From Bradyrhizobium sp. Ec3.3 (GTDB taxonomy: Bacteria; Pseudomonadota; Alphaproteobacteria; Rhizobiales; Xanthobacteraceae): 64,000 nt of DNA. Location: contig NZ_AXAS01000017.1 in NCBI RefSeq assembly GCF_000472925.1, forward strand, positions 123,940 through 187,939. Direction: 5' to 3'. Under the pieces are notes generated by a model, which saw only the letters and a program-made list of their open reading frames with translations, was not told the origin of the DNA and did no database searches. Position 1 is the stretch's first letter; every line of letters starts with the position of its first letter. A program made the translations under genes and the position numbers. Of the stretch, positions 26,759-35,517 are shown piece after piece.

Positions 26759-26901
26759 CGCCACGTACTCTCGAATGTCACACGCTCTTATGTGGGTGAG
26801 GGCGTCGTTATGCCGGTAAAGGCGCGTCGTTCGTTATGCGTGGCAAACGCATGCGCAGGTATTAAAACACCGGTACTGTGCATGGGGTTGTCTTTCGAGT
26901 T

Positions 26902-27465
26902 TTATTGGGACCCTCTCGCGGGCCGCCACGGGGTCACAGTCACGCCATGCGCCGCGTCAAGCAAATACGGTGTGCCCGGATTCATCCCGTGTGAGGTCAG
27001 CACCTCCTGCGGCGTTCGCTTTGGCACACCGACGAAACAGCCTTCGCCGCCAGGCAGGCGCACCTTTGGGGCTTCCGAGAGCCAGAAGGTGTCGTAGCGG
27101 TCCATGAACATGTCGAACACGACGGGGCCGCCGATGATCGCGACCGTGCCGGAGGCAACGTCGGCAAAAGAGCAGGCTTCCTCGAAGCTCGCGCCGAGCG
27201 GATTCCACAGTGTCGCGTTCGGCATCTCCGGATCGACCACGAGCGCTGCGATCTTGCGGGTCAGGATCAGCCGCTTGCGCTTGGGTGAATTCGGCTGTCC
27301 CTCATGCGAGTGCCGGCCGTGCACGATCAGCGCAGTGCGATCGAGCGCCTGCTCGAAGAACCTCTTGTCGCCCTCGAACTTCAGGCTGTCGGGCATGACG
27401 TGCCGCGCGTCGGCAAGCATGCCGTCGGCGGAGACGATGACGTAGCCTTCGAAACGGAAAGACAA
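26902..27465 (-). CDS. Dihydrofolate reductase-like (RibD-C/FolA fold) protein
   Basis: 187 residues of the DHFR/RibD C-terminal fold: GYVIVSADGMLAD at the N-terminus, a central HGRHSHEGQPNSPKRKRLIL segment, and the NADPH-binding glycine pair in VAIIGGPVVFDMFM. It seems to start at TTG, 8 bp after the stop of the deacetylase gene; no better start is in frame. Whether it is a true dihydrofolate reductase or another reductase of the same fold cannot be told. The last residues are Pro/Arg-rich. Confidence 0.78.
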   Translation of the reverse strand: MSFRFEGYVIVSADGMLADARHVMPDSLKFEGDKRFFEQALDRTALIVHGRHSHEGQPNSPKRKRLILTRKIAALVVDPEMPNATLWNPLGASFEEACSFADVASGTVAIIGGPVVFDMFMDRYDTFWLSEAPKVRLPGGEGCFVGVPKRTPQEVLTSHGMNPGTPYLLDAAHGVTVTPWRPARGSQ

Positions 27466-27473
27466 CGGCGCGA

Positions 27474-28454
27474 CTATTCCGAGACCGTCGTCACCACGCT
27501 GTTGACCGGGCGCTGGCTCACAGTCGGCAGCTTGACGTCCTTCAGCAGCTCCTGGTCGTACTCGGGCAGCGTCGACACCGGGCTCTTCGCGCGCATCGCC
27601 ACGACCTTGTAGCCGCCGGCCTTGAGCTGCGCGAGCAGCGCGGGCAAGGCCTCAGCGGTGTGCTTCTGGAAGTCGTGCATCAGGATGATGCCCTTGCCGA
27701 GCTTGGTGAGCTTCTTCATCACGGTGTCGATCACCTTCTCCGGCTTGGAGGCCTTGAAGTCGAAGGAGTCGAGGTCGCAGGAGAAGATCGCGATGTTGCG
27801 GTTGCCGAGATAGGTCACCATCTCCGGCGGGTGCTGGAGCGCCGGGAAGCGGAAGAACGGCGAGGGCGAGATGCCGCCGAGCGCCCATTTCACCGCTGAG
27901 AAGCCCTTCTCGATCTCGTCCTTCTTCTGTTGATCGGTGAGCTTCTTGTTGTTGAGGTTGGCGTGCGACCAGGTGTGCGCACCGATGGTGTGGCCGGCGG
28001 CATAGACCTTCTTCAAGATCTCCGGCTCGTAGGTCGAGTGCTTGCCGATCGGGAAGAAGATGCCGGTGGTGCATTCATCGGCGAGCGCCTTCAGCACCGC
28101 AGGCGTGTTGTTCGGCCACGGGCCGTCGTCGAAGGTCAGCACGACCTCGTGGTCGCGCAGGAAGTCGAGCTCCTTGAAGTGCTCGAAGCCGAAGCCTGGA
28201 CCACCCGTGGTGTCGATCTCGACGGTGCGGGCGACGCCGAGCGCACTGGGATTGCTGCAGGCGGCGCGTGCCGGCTGCGCGCCCTGTGCCGCTGCTGGCG
28301 GGCTGGCGGCCGCGGCAGGGGCCGCTGCCGGCGCTGCGGCGGGGGCGGCCTGCGCGGCTGCCGCGGGCTTCGCGGCTGGGGTCTGCGACCATGCGGCGCT
28401 CGCCATCGCAAGAGAGATCGCGCTCGCCAAAATCAGTCCTGCCGCAACACGCAT
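27474..28454 (-). CDS. Polysaccharide deacetylase (NodB/CE4 family), secreted
   Basis: 326 residues: signal peptide (1-23, ending AAWSQ), a low-complexity Ala/Pro/Gln linker (about 24-65), then a NodB homology domain (about 100-290). Catalytic and metal motifs are present: TFDDGP (catalytic base Asp plus metal Asp), GAHTWSHANL (two metal His), RFPA and ILMHD. The zinc-dependent reaction removes acetyl groups from a surface polymer such as peptidoglycan or another N-acetylated glycan. The DHFR-like gene follows within 8 bp and is probably co-transcribed. Confidence 0.9.
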   Translation of the reverse strand: MRVAAGLILASAISLAMASAAWSQTPAAKPAAAAQAAPAAAPAAAPAAAASPPAAAQGAQPARAACSNPSALGVARTVEIDTTGGPGFGFEHFKELDFLRDHEVVLTFDDGPWPNNTPAVLKALADECTTGIFFPIGKHSTYEPEILKKVYAAGHTIGAHTWSHANLNNKKLTDQQKKDEIEKGFSAVKWALGGISPSPFFRFPALQHPPEMVTYLGNRNIAIFSCDLDSFDFKASKPEKVIDTVMKKLTKLGKGIILMHDFQKHTAEALPALLAQLKAGGYKVVAMRAKSPVSTLPEYDQELLKDVKLPTVSQRPVNSVVTTVSE

Positions 28455-28616
28455 GATGTTGTCCTCGATAGATTGATCCCGTTGTTCGGCCGTAGCTTTT
28501 TTGCCCCTGTCCGAACCTGTCCGCCCCAGACAATCCTAGCCTAGTTGGTGGGCCATCACCAATGCAACGGCTGTTTGGCTCAGCTAGGCAATTGTGCCCA
28601 GGCGCGTGAGACCAGC

Positions 28617-29189
28617 TCAGCTATCCGCGAGCGCCTTCGCGACCGCGGTCTTGACCCGCGTGTCGGTCGGCTCGACAGCAGAGGCGAAAACCTCGGCGAT
28701 ATAGCCGTCGCGGCCGATGAGGTATTTGTGGAAGTTCCAGCGCGGAACTTCCTTCGGCCGGGCTTCCGCCGCCCATTTGTAGAACGGATGGGCCTTGGGA
28801 CCGACCACGACGGCCTTGGCGGCGATCGGGAAGGTAACGCCGTATTGGTGATGTGCGGTCTCCGAAATCTCGGTTACTCCGCCCGGCTCCTGGCCGCCGA
28901 AATCATTCGAGGGCACGCCGATGATGGTTAGTCCGCGTTCGTGGAACTCGTTCCAGAGTTCCTGAAGACCAGCATATTGTGGTGTGTAGCCGCACAGCGA
29001 GGCTGTGTTGACGATCATCAGCGGCCGGCCGGTAAACCCGGCAAGCCGGATATCGTCGCCGGAGAGCGCGGGGAAGGAGAAGGCGTAAGCCGAGATCTTG
29101 CTCATCGACGCTTGCGCAAGGGCGCGAGTCGCGACGGGGCTGGTGATCGCGGCAAGCGCCGCGGTGAGCATTGTCCTGCGGTTCAGCAT
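28617..29189 (-). CDS. Glutathione peroxidase-family protein, exported
   Basis: 190 residues from the ATG at 29189. An N-terminal segment with paired Arg (MLNRRTMLTAALAAITS) and a site near ALAQA suggests Tat-type export. The thiol-peroxidase core follows: peroxidatic Cys in NTASLCGYTPQY, then VPSNDFGGQEPGG, and the Trp in WNFHKYLIG. In classical enzymes the middle motif is CNQFG; here the Gln of the catalytic set is replaced by Asp, a variant I associate with an alphaproteobacterial subgroup. Thioredoxin rather than glutathione is the likely reductant. Confidence 0.88.
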   Translation of the reverse strand: MLNRRTMLTAALAAITSPVATRALAQASMSKISAYAFSFPALSGDDIRLAGFTGRPLMIVNTASLCGYTPQYAGLQELWNEFHERGLTIIGVPSNDFGGQEPGGVTEISETAHHQYGVTFPIAAKAVVVGPKAHPFYKWAAEARPKEVPRWNFHKYLIGRDGYIAEVFASAVEPTDTRVKTAVAKALADS

Positions 29190-29272
29190 AGCGATGTCCC
29201 CGAAGGTGATCCGGGGACGATGATACTCCGCGCGCGCGACCAAGCGCGCTCAACACCGCGTTATGCGGAGGC

Positions 29273-30928
29273 CTAGCGCAAGCGGACGATGAAATCCGTG
29301 CCTTCGCCGGTTTCGCCCTGATTGATGCCCTGGTCGGAGACGATGATCGAGCTGCCGGTGGTCAGCATCTCGCCGATCTTCGCCATGGTGTCGGCGGGGA
29401 TGGAGATGCGGTCGAGCGCCTCGGCCGGACTGTCCGGTGTGATCACAGGCTTTGCGGCGATCGGGATGACGCCGGCCATGCGCTGGCGGCGAGTCATGCG
29501 GCTGTCGTCGTCACGCTCCACCGAGCGGACGGCGACGGGCACCGACACCACCGACCAATGCAGCGCGTTGGCATCGCTCTTGTCGGCTTCCGCGGTGAAG
29601 ACATGCGTGCCGAGCGGACGGTCGCTGGCCGCGATCGTCACGGGCGCATCGAACAGCGGCGAAAAGTTCTGCCGCACATAGATCTTGGAATCCTTGCGGC
29701 TGATGAACACCGCGATCTGGCCGGTACGCTTCGGCGGTTCGGGCTTTGCGGCTGGCGCGGGCTCGGCGATGCGGGTCTGATCCTTTTTCGCATCGGCGGC
29801 GGGCTGTGCAGGCGTCGGCGCCGTCACGGTGACATCGGGCTTCTTGGCCTCGGCCGCTTCGGCCTTTGCCGGTTCAGGCTTGGCAACGTCGGCCTGAACA
29901 GCTTCGGGCTTGGTGCTCGCGCTCGCAGCAGGCTTGGCGGTCGCTTCGTCCGTTTGCGGTTTTGCCGGCTCCGATGCGTCAGCGGTTTTCGCACCGTTCG
30001 TCTTTGCGTCTTCGTTCGGAGCGGCCTTGTCAGCGGGGGCCTCCTCGCGCGCCATCGCGTTGCCGATGGTTGCGTCCGACATCACGGTATGGCCGACGGT
30101 CGAGCGCAGCTCCATCGCCGGCTCGGCGTTCACACTCTTGACCTCAGCAGCCTTGACCTCCGCGGCTTTGCTCTCTTCGGCCTTGCTCTCAGGAGACATG
30201 GCCTCGGGGGCGCCCTTGTCCGCCTTGTCGGCGACGGTTGTCGCAGGCTGCTCCAGGCTCGCCGTCGGCTGCGGCGGGACGCGCAGGCTCGCGAGCAGGG
30301 GATGCGAGAAACTGTGCGGGGTCATCTCGCCGGGCGTCACGATCACGCGCGCGCCCATCTTGGTCCAATTCCACATCTTCACCGCGAACGCCATCGGCAT
30401 GCGGATGCAGCCATGGGAGGCGGGATAGCCGGGCAGCACGCCGGCATGCATGGCGACACCCGACCAGGTGATGCGCTGCATATACGGCATCGGTGCGCCG
30501 CTATAGATGTTGGAATGGTGGAATTTGTGTTTCTGGATGACGCTGAACACGCCCATCGGCGTGGGATGCCCCTTCATGCCGGTCGACACCGGCGATTCCG
30601 CGAACACGCCGTTGGAATCGTAGACCGTCACCCTCTGCCGGTCGATCGAGATGGCGATGACCAGAGGCCCTTGCGGCTTGGCGCCGGTCTCCTTCTCGCC
30701 GCTCTCTTTCTTTTTCTTGCCCAGAACAGTGGCGCGCTTGCGCGGATTCGCACGCTCGATCCGCGGCTGCGGCTGGTGATAGTAAGAACCGTCGGTGTAG
30801 TCCGACCAGTAATACATCGCGGCTTCCGCATGGGTCGTGGTGCCAATCGCACCCGCCGCCGTCAAAATGGCGACCCGCCACAACCGCGCCCTTGCGCCAG
30901 AAGAACCGGTCACGCTCACGCTATTCAT
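29273..30928 (-). CDS. L,D-transpeptidase (YkuD domain)
   Basis: 551 residues. An N-terminal membrane signal (about 17-36, ending THAEA) leads to the periplasm. The YkuD domain spans about 88-205 and contains the active-site motif AMHAGVLPGYPASHGCIRMP with catalytic Cys and His. It forms 3-3 peptidoglycan cross-links or attaches proteins to peptidoglycan. Residues about 225-400 are a low-complexity Ala/Lys/Glu/Pro linker. The C-terminal 150 residues (QIAVFISRKDSKIYVRQNFS onward) recur in rhizobial YkuD proteins. The gene is transcribed alone. Confidence 0.92.
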   Translation of the reverse strand: MNSVSVTGSSGARARLWRVAILTAAGAIGTTTHAEAAMYYWSDYTDGSYYHQPQPRIERANPRKRATVLGKKKKESGEKETGAKPQGPLVIAISIDRQRVTVYDSNGVFAESPVSTGMKGHPTPMGVFSVIQKHKFHHSNIYSGAPMPYMQRITWSGVAMHAGVLPGYPASHGCIRMPMAFAVKMWNWTKMGARVIVTPGEMTPHSFSHPLLASLRVPPQPTASLEQPATTVADKADKGAPEAMSPESKAEESKAAEVKAAEVKSVNAEPAMELRSTVGHTVMSDATIGNAMAREEAPADKAAPNEDAKTNGAKTADASEPAKPQTDEATAKPAASASTKPEAVQADVAKPEPAKAEAAEAKKPDVTVTAPTPAQPAADAKKDQTRIAEPAPAAKPEPPKRTGQIAVFISRKDSKIYVRQNFSPLFDAPVTIAASDRPLGTHVFTAEADKSDANALHWSVVSVPVAVRSVERDDDSRMTRRQRMAGVIPIAAKPVITPDSPAEALDRISIPADTMAKIGEMLTTGSSIIVSDQGINQGETGEGTDFIVRLR

Positions 30929-31136
30929 CCTCGAATCCGTCTTCCAAATCAGTAGTTAGTCTCGCAAAGGGGATACGCGTTCACCACTATAGCGGTTCTG
31001 ATATCAGCCAATTTTGTCGAAGCCGTAGCAAAAAAGCCTCACAGACCGGTAAACGGAGGCTGCGCGGGTCAGCCGGTCGCCTTCCTGATCAGCTCTCGCA
31101 TCCCTACATTGCGGGGACTTGTTACCGGAGAACTTC

Positions 31137-31685
31137 ATGTCATCTCGTTTCCCCGGTCTTTCTGGCATGCACTTGAAAGGCCTCGCTTTATTCCTCCTGC
31201 TCATGGCCGTGCCGGCCAGCTTCGCCCAAGCCGCCGATGAGCCCGATCTGATCTTCCGCCGCTCCACCGTGTTCAAATGGCTGAGCCCGAACGACAAGCT
31301 CGCGACCTATGGCCTCGACGATCCCGAGGTCGAGGGCGTGGCCTGTCATTTCACGGTACCGGAGAAGGGCGGCTTCAAGGGCTGGTTGGGGCTCGCCGAG
31401 GAGGTCTCTGACATCTCGCTCGCCTGCCGGCAGGTCGGTCCCATCAAGTTCAAGGACAAGCTGGAGCAGGGCGACGACATGTTCCGAAGGCGCCGTTCGC
31501 TGTTCTTCAAGAAGATGCAGATCGTGCGCGGCTGCGATACCAAGCGCAACGTGCTGGTCTACATGGTCTATTCCGACAAGCTGATCGAGGGCTCGCCGAA
31601 GAACTCGACCTCGACCGTGCCGATCGTGCCGTGGGGGCCGACCGATACCAGCATTCAGAAGTGCGGCGACTTCTTCACTCAGTGA
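31137..31685 (+). CDS. creA: CreA-family protein
   Basis: 182 residues from the ATG at 31137, chosen because GGAG lies 6 bp upstream. The signal peptide covers roughly residues 11-33 (LALFLLLMAVPASFAQAAD). The mature part matches CreA: DDPEVEGVACHFTVPEKGG, then DISLACRQVGPI, FRRRRSLFFKKMQIVRGCD, and a terminal conserved Cys. CreA is a small periplasmic protein of unresolved function. It is divergent from the L,D-transpeptidase gene. Confidence 0.9.
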   Translation: MSSRFPGLSGMHLKGLALFLLLMAVPASFAQAADEPDLIFRRSTVFKWLSPNDKLATYGLDDPEVEGVACHFTVPEKGGFKGWLGLAEEVSDISLACRQVGPIKFKDKLEQGDDMFRRRRSLFFKKMQIVRGCDTKRNVLVYMVYSDKLIEGSPKNSTSTVPIVPWGPTDTSIQKCGDFFTQ

Positions 31686-32294
31686 CGAGTTTGCGGCTGG
31701 CGCGCGGCCTTGCGAGAAGCGAGCCGGTCAGCCGCACGAACGCCTGCGGTGCCGCCTCATAGCCGCGGTCTGATTGCAGCGCCATCGCGCCGGTGGCGCC
31801 GCACTGCCTCTGTCTCTTATTGGCGCGGTCCGAACCCTGGTCCGCATCGCGCGCCATTGCGCGATCTAAAGCCATCATGATGGCCATCCCTCAACCCTGA
31901 GCCTCGGTTTGATGCCGGGCTTATCGATGTTCGAAGGCGTCGGTCGTCGCTGGAACAACCCCGGTTCAGCGGAACTTCGCGCTTCTTTGCGCTCCTCTTC
32001 AACAGAGAAACGTAAAATGCGTGTGAAGCGGCTGCTTCGGGACGGTGACCGCAAGCGCGCGCGGGCAGCTGCGGGAACGCCGGAGAGGGCCGCGAAGCAG
32101 CCGTCGGCCACGAGGCGACTTCACTGAAATAATTGGGGTTTTTGACTTAATGTTTCGTCGCATCGGCGCCGACGAAACAATTCTCACGAAGATGAAACCA
32201 TTTTCCGCATTTGGCGCATCACGGACGAAACCGCCCATGGTTATCACCCCCATCAGCGGTAGCGACGCACAGCCGCGGGAACTGGAGACTTCAC
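31686..32294. other. Gene-poor interval
   Basis: About 600 bp with no reading frame I would support on either strand. A 14-base palindrome (GCCATCATGATGGC) lies near 31871-31884. The left 200 bp is open on the minus strand (70 residues) but lacks a ribosome site and recognisable content. Confidence 0.4.
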
Positions 32295-32459
32295 ATGCGG
32301 GCGCTCCGCTTCATCCTCGCTTTCGGCTTCGTCCTCGCCAGATCCTCGCTGGCCGGAACGAGCGACAGCGGACTGCCGGGCGTCGGGACCTTTGCCTATA
32401 GCGGCTCGCCGGTTGGGGCCAAGGCGCCTCAGCCGATCGTGATGGCCGCGCGTCTCTGA
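32295..32459 (+). CDS. Small secreted protein, 54 residues
   Basis: An ATG at 32295 opens a 54-residue frame with a good signal peptide (RALRFILAFGFVLARSSLAG) and a short Gly/Ser/Pro-rich mature peptide (TSDSGLPGVGTFAYSGSPVG). GGAGAC stands about 8 bp upstream. The composition fits Bradyrhizobium-type small periplasmic hypotheticals. It is followed after 39 bp by another small secreted protein gene in the same direction. Confidence 0.6.
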   Translation: MRALRFILAFGFVLARSSLAGTSDSGLPGVGTFAYSGSPVGAKAPQPIVMAARL

Positions 32460-32498
32460 TCGCAGAAAAAAAGACCGGTAGGATCAAGAAAAGCCATC

Positions 32499-32861
32499 AT
32501 GTTTCGCATCTGCGCCGCAGCTTTCCTCGCGTCCGTCCTCACGATCACCGCTGCCCAGGCTCAGGTGCGCTCTCCCAACAGGTTGCCGGATCCGCGCACC
32601 GATTTCGTGCGCCAATGCGCGCCGCACATGCTTGGGCGTTGGGCGCACCCGGAGGAAGTCTGTGGCTGCCTGCATGATCATGCCGCCGCCGTCGTCGAGG
32701 ACCGCGACCTGCGCGAAGCGCTGCTTCGCGGCATCAGCGAGACCGGCGTGCCGACCATCGAGAACGAATGGGTGCCGGCCGCCAAGCAGTCCGAGATCGG
32801 ACCGACCTTCACCAAGATCGCCAAGCCGACCCTTCAGTGCATGTTTGACCCGGCGAAGTAG
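32499..32861 (+). CDS. Small secreted protein with four cysteines
   Basis: 120 residues. The signal peptide covers 1-21 (FRICAAAFLASVLTITAAQA). The mature part has cysteines in RQCAPHM, VCGCLHDH and LQCMFDP, compatible with disulphides in the periplasm. The GCLHDH segment recalls small metal-binding or helix-hairpin proteins, but no known family is recognised. It runs convergently with the next gene, 8 bp apart. Confidence 0.7.
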   Translation: MFRICAAAFLASVLTITAAQAQVRSPNRLPDPRTDFVRQCAPHMLGRWAHPEEVCGCLHDHAAAVVEDRDLREALLRGISETGVPTIENEWVPAAKQSEIGPTFTKIAKPTLQCMFDPAK

Positions 32862-32869
32862 ACCGCACG

Positions 32870-33115
32870 CTATTTGGACTTCGGTCCAAACCGCGGCACG
32901 CAGGTGCGTGTCGCCGTGATGCCGCTTTCGGTCATCTTAGCACCGCGCACTTCCTTGATCTGCCCGGCGGGGCAGGTGCCGTCATCGACCATCACGCGCT
33001 GGCCAAGCCGCAAGCCGACGATATTCTGCTCGCGCCCGACCGTGTCGGCGCGCGCCAAGGTTATTGTTGCTGCGGCAAACAGCGCGCACAGGCTCATCGC
33101 GCGAAAATGGGTCAT
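32870..33115 (-). CDS. Small secreted protein (DUF6719-like)
   Basis: 81 residues from the ATG at 33115, which places a signal peptide at the start (MSLCALFAAATITLARAD). The mature part VGLRLGQRVMVDDGTCPAGQ and then VRGAKMTESGI..TRTCVPR carries two Cys, likely a disulphide. The pattern matches what I recall as DUF6719; this assignment is tentative. Longer starts upstream would bury the signal. Confidence 0.65.
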   Translation of the reverse strand: MTHFRAMSLCALFAAATITLARADTVGREQNIVGLRLGQRVMVDDGTCPAGQIKEVRGAKMTESGITATRTCVPRFGPKSK

Positions 33116-33183
33116 GACGAAAAATCCAAACCTCGATGCGGCGATGTTAGAAAGCCGCGCGCGATTCTCATAGTGAACCTTCG

Positions 33184-34668
33184 TCACGCGCGCCGTGCCG
33201 GCATGTCGCTGCCGCGAAGCGCGGCCAGCGATTGCGTCGCGAGCTTTTCGGCTGACGCCACCAGTTGCGGAACGGAATGGCCGGAAAAGCCGAGGACGAA
33301 ACCGGGCAGGGGACGGGCGCGCGCATAGGTGTCGGCCAGCAGCCAGCCTTCCGCGCCGGCCGCGTGCTTGGCCTGCGAGGCGATGCGCAGATCCACCGAC
33401 GGCTCGAACCGCGCGACCAGATGCAGGCCTTGCGAGGGCACGGGAACAGACAGCCGGCCGTCGGACGCGGCCTGAAGCGTCGCAGCCAGTGCATCGCGCG
33501 CCTCACGATAGAGCTTTCGCACGCGCTTCAGGTTCGCAGCGAAGGCACCGGAGTTGAGCATGTCCGCGACCGCGCCTTCCATCAGCGTACCGGGAAAACG
33601 GTCGAGCGCGGCCCGCGCAGTCGCGACCGTGCCGATCAAGCGCTCCGGCAGCGCGCAATAGCCGATGCGCAGGCCCGGAAACAATGTCTTGGCAAATGTG
33701 CCCATGTAGATCACGCGCTCGAGCTGATCGATGCCGGCGAGCGACATCAGGGGTGCGCCGTCATAGCGGAACTCGCTGTCGTAATCGTCCTCCAGCACGA
33801 AGGCGCCAGCCTCCCTCGCCCAGTCCAGGAGCTCGAGCCGGCGCGGCATCGACATCTGCACGCCCAGCGGAAATTGATGCGACGGCGTGACATAGGCCGC
33901 GCGCGCCCTTGGTGCCGCCGTCCGGCCCTTGGCGACACGCAGGCCGTGCTCGTCGACCGGCACGGAGACAGCGCGATATCCGCAATGGAGGATAGTCGCG
34001 CGCGCGGTGGGGTAGCCCGGATCCTCGCACCAGATCTGGTCGTTGGTTTTGAGGATCGCGCCGAGCACGATGCGCAAGGCGTGCAGCGTGCCTGAGGTCA
34101 GCATGATCTGGTCGGGATCACAGCGCAGGCCCCGCGCCGCGAGCAAATGATCGGCAACCGCAACGCGCAACTCGCGGCTGCCGCGCGGATCACCATAGTG
34201 CAGATGTTCACTTCCGAAGGCGCGCATGCGCCGGCCGACGAAGCCGCGGAAGCGTTGCAGTGAGCGCTCGTCGATGTGGGTGCAGCCGAGTGCCAGCGTG
34301 CCCTGCCGCGGCGCCTCGACGATGATCTTCGCCTTGCGCGCATCGCTTGCGCGCAAGGGAATTTTAGCGGCGACAAACGTCCCGGAGCCGATGGTTGCCT
34401 CTGCAAACCCGTCGGCGATCAGCCGCTCATAGGCCGTGACGACGGCGTTGCGCCGGAAACCGGTTTGCTTCGCCAGCGTCCGCGATGGCGGCAGCGGCTC
34501 GCCCGGCCTGACCAGGCCTTCCACGATCGCGTGGCAGAGCGCCTGGTAGAGCCGGTGCGCCGAGGGAGCGCTCGCCGTAATGTGCGCTCCCGAAAAATCG
34601 AGCGGCAGCTCGGCCCTGCGCGGCGCGGCTTTCGGGGGCGGTTTTGAATTGGTCGGAATTTTTCGCAT
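33184..34668 (-). CDS. MocR-type regulator (GntR HTH plus aminotransferase domain)
   Basis: 494 residues from the ATG at 34668. A winged helix of GntR type comes first (about 35-105: LYQALCHAIVEGLVRPGEPL, PSRTLAKQTGFRRNAVVTAY). A fold-type-I aminotransferase domain follows (about 140-490) with YGDPRGSRELR, EDPGYP, EDDYDSEFRYDG and a Lys in GTFAKTLFPGLRIGY that would bind pyridoxal phosphate. MocR proteins sense PLP or related vitamers and usually control a divergent gene. Here the divergent gene is an FMN-binding PNPOx-fold protein, 73 bp away. Confidence 0.92.
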   Translation of the reverse strand: MRKIPTNSKPPPKAAPRRAELPLDFSGAHITASAPSAHRLYQALCHAIVEGLVRPGEPLPPSRTLAKQTGFRRNAVVTAYERLIADGFAEATIGSGTFVAAKIPLRASDARKAKIIVEAPRQGTLALGCTHIDERSLQRFRGFVGRRMRAFGSEHLHYGDPRGSRELRVAVADHLLAARGLRCDPDQIMLTSGTLHALRIVLGAILKTNDQIWCEDPGYPTARATILHCGYRAVSVPVDEHGLRVAKGRTAAPRARAAYVTPSHQFPLGVQMSMPRRLELLDWAREAGAFVLEDDYDSEFRYDGAPLMSLAGIDQLERVIYMGTFAKTLFPGLRIGYCALPERLIGTVATARAALDRFPGTLMEGAVADMLNSGAFAANLKRVRKLYREARDALAATLQAASDGRLSVPVPSQGLHLVARFEPSVDLRIASQAKHAAGAEGWLLADTYARARPLPGFVLGFSGHSVPQLVASAEKLATQSLAALRGSDMPARRA

Positions 34669-34741
34669 GGAATTGGCACTATCGCAGACCAAATGGGGCG
34701 CTACAACTCCTTCCAGATTCAATTTCACGACAGGAGCCGCC

Positions 34742-35467
34742 GTGTCCGACGGTATCGCCACCACGTCCTATCCGGTCTCGTCCCGCAACCAGGTGAAGCG
34801 CCGCCATGATCGCGGGTCCTATGATCACGCCACCGTTCACCGCATCCTGGACGCCTCGATGCTGTGCCACGTCTCCTATGTGATCGACGGCCAGCCCTAT
34901 TGCACGCCGACCTTCTTCTGGCGGGAAGGGACCAAGCTCTATTGGCACGGCTCCAGCGCGAGCCGCATGCTGCGCAACCAGTCGAGCGGGCAAAGGGTCT
35001 GTCTCACCGTTGCACATCTCGACAGCCTGGTGCTGGCGCGCTGCGGCTTCAATCATTCGGCGGACTATCGCGCGGTGATGGCCTTCGGGACCGCTTACCT
35101 CGTGACGGACGCGGAGGAGAAGCAGCGCGCGCTGGTCGCCATGGTCGACCGCTTCTTCCCGGATCGCAGTGCGGGCTTGCGCCCAAGCAGCACGCAGGAG
35201 GCCAAGGCGACGTCCTTCATCGCGATGGAGATCGAGGAAGCCTCCGCCAAGGTTCGCGCCAAGGGCCTTGCGGACGACGATGAAGACTATGCATTGCCAA
35301 TCTATGCGGAGCGGATCCCCGTGCGCACCGTGCTCGGCGCGCCGGAACCTTGCAAGCGCCTGCTCGACGGCGTCACGCGGCCAGCGACGTTGAATGGTTA
35401 TTCGGAGGGCCGACTGCTCGAAGATGCATTGCTGGATGCCTATTTTGAGGAGTACCCGGAGGGCTGA
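34742..35467 (+). CDS. Pyridoxamine 5'-phosphate oxidase-fold protein
   Basis: 241 residues from GTG at 34742, chosen because AGGAG lies 6 bp upstream. The split-barrel FMN-binding region is visible: DASMLCHVSYVIDGQPYCTP, FFWREGTKLYWHGSSASRML, VCLTVAHLDSLVLARCGFN. The C-terminal half (IYAERIPVRTVLGAPEPC) is typical of the PNPOx-like group found beside MocR regulators. It likely oxidises or binds a vitamin B6 or flavin-related compound; the exact substrate is unknown. Control by the divergent MocR protein is inferred. Confidence 0.85.
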   Translation: MSDGIATTSYPVSSRNQVKRRHDRGSYDHATVHRILDASMLCHVSYVIDGQPYCTPTFFWREGTKLYWHGSSASRMLRNQSSGQRVCLTVAHLDSLVLARCGFNHSADYRAVMAFGTAYLVTDAEEKQRALVAMVDRFFPDRSAGLRPSSTQEAKATSFIAMEIEEASAKVRAKGLADDDEDYALPIYAERIPVRTVLGAPEPCKRLLDGVTRPATLNGYSEGRLLEDALLDAYFEEYPEG

Positions 35468-35517
35468 AATCGGCTAGCTTCGCGGCGCTCTTGGGAATGC
35501 CTGACGGAGTTGCCAGC

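Noticed and set aside
31675..31887. A 70-residue minus-strand frame
   Set aside because: No ribosome site, domain or signal; it overlaps the end of creA.
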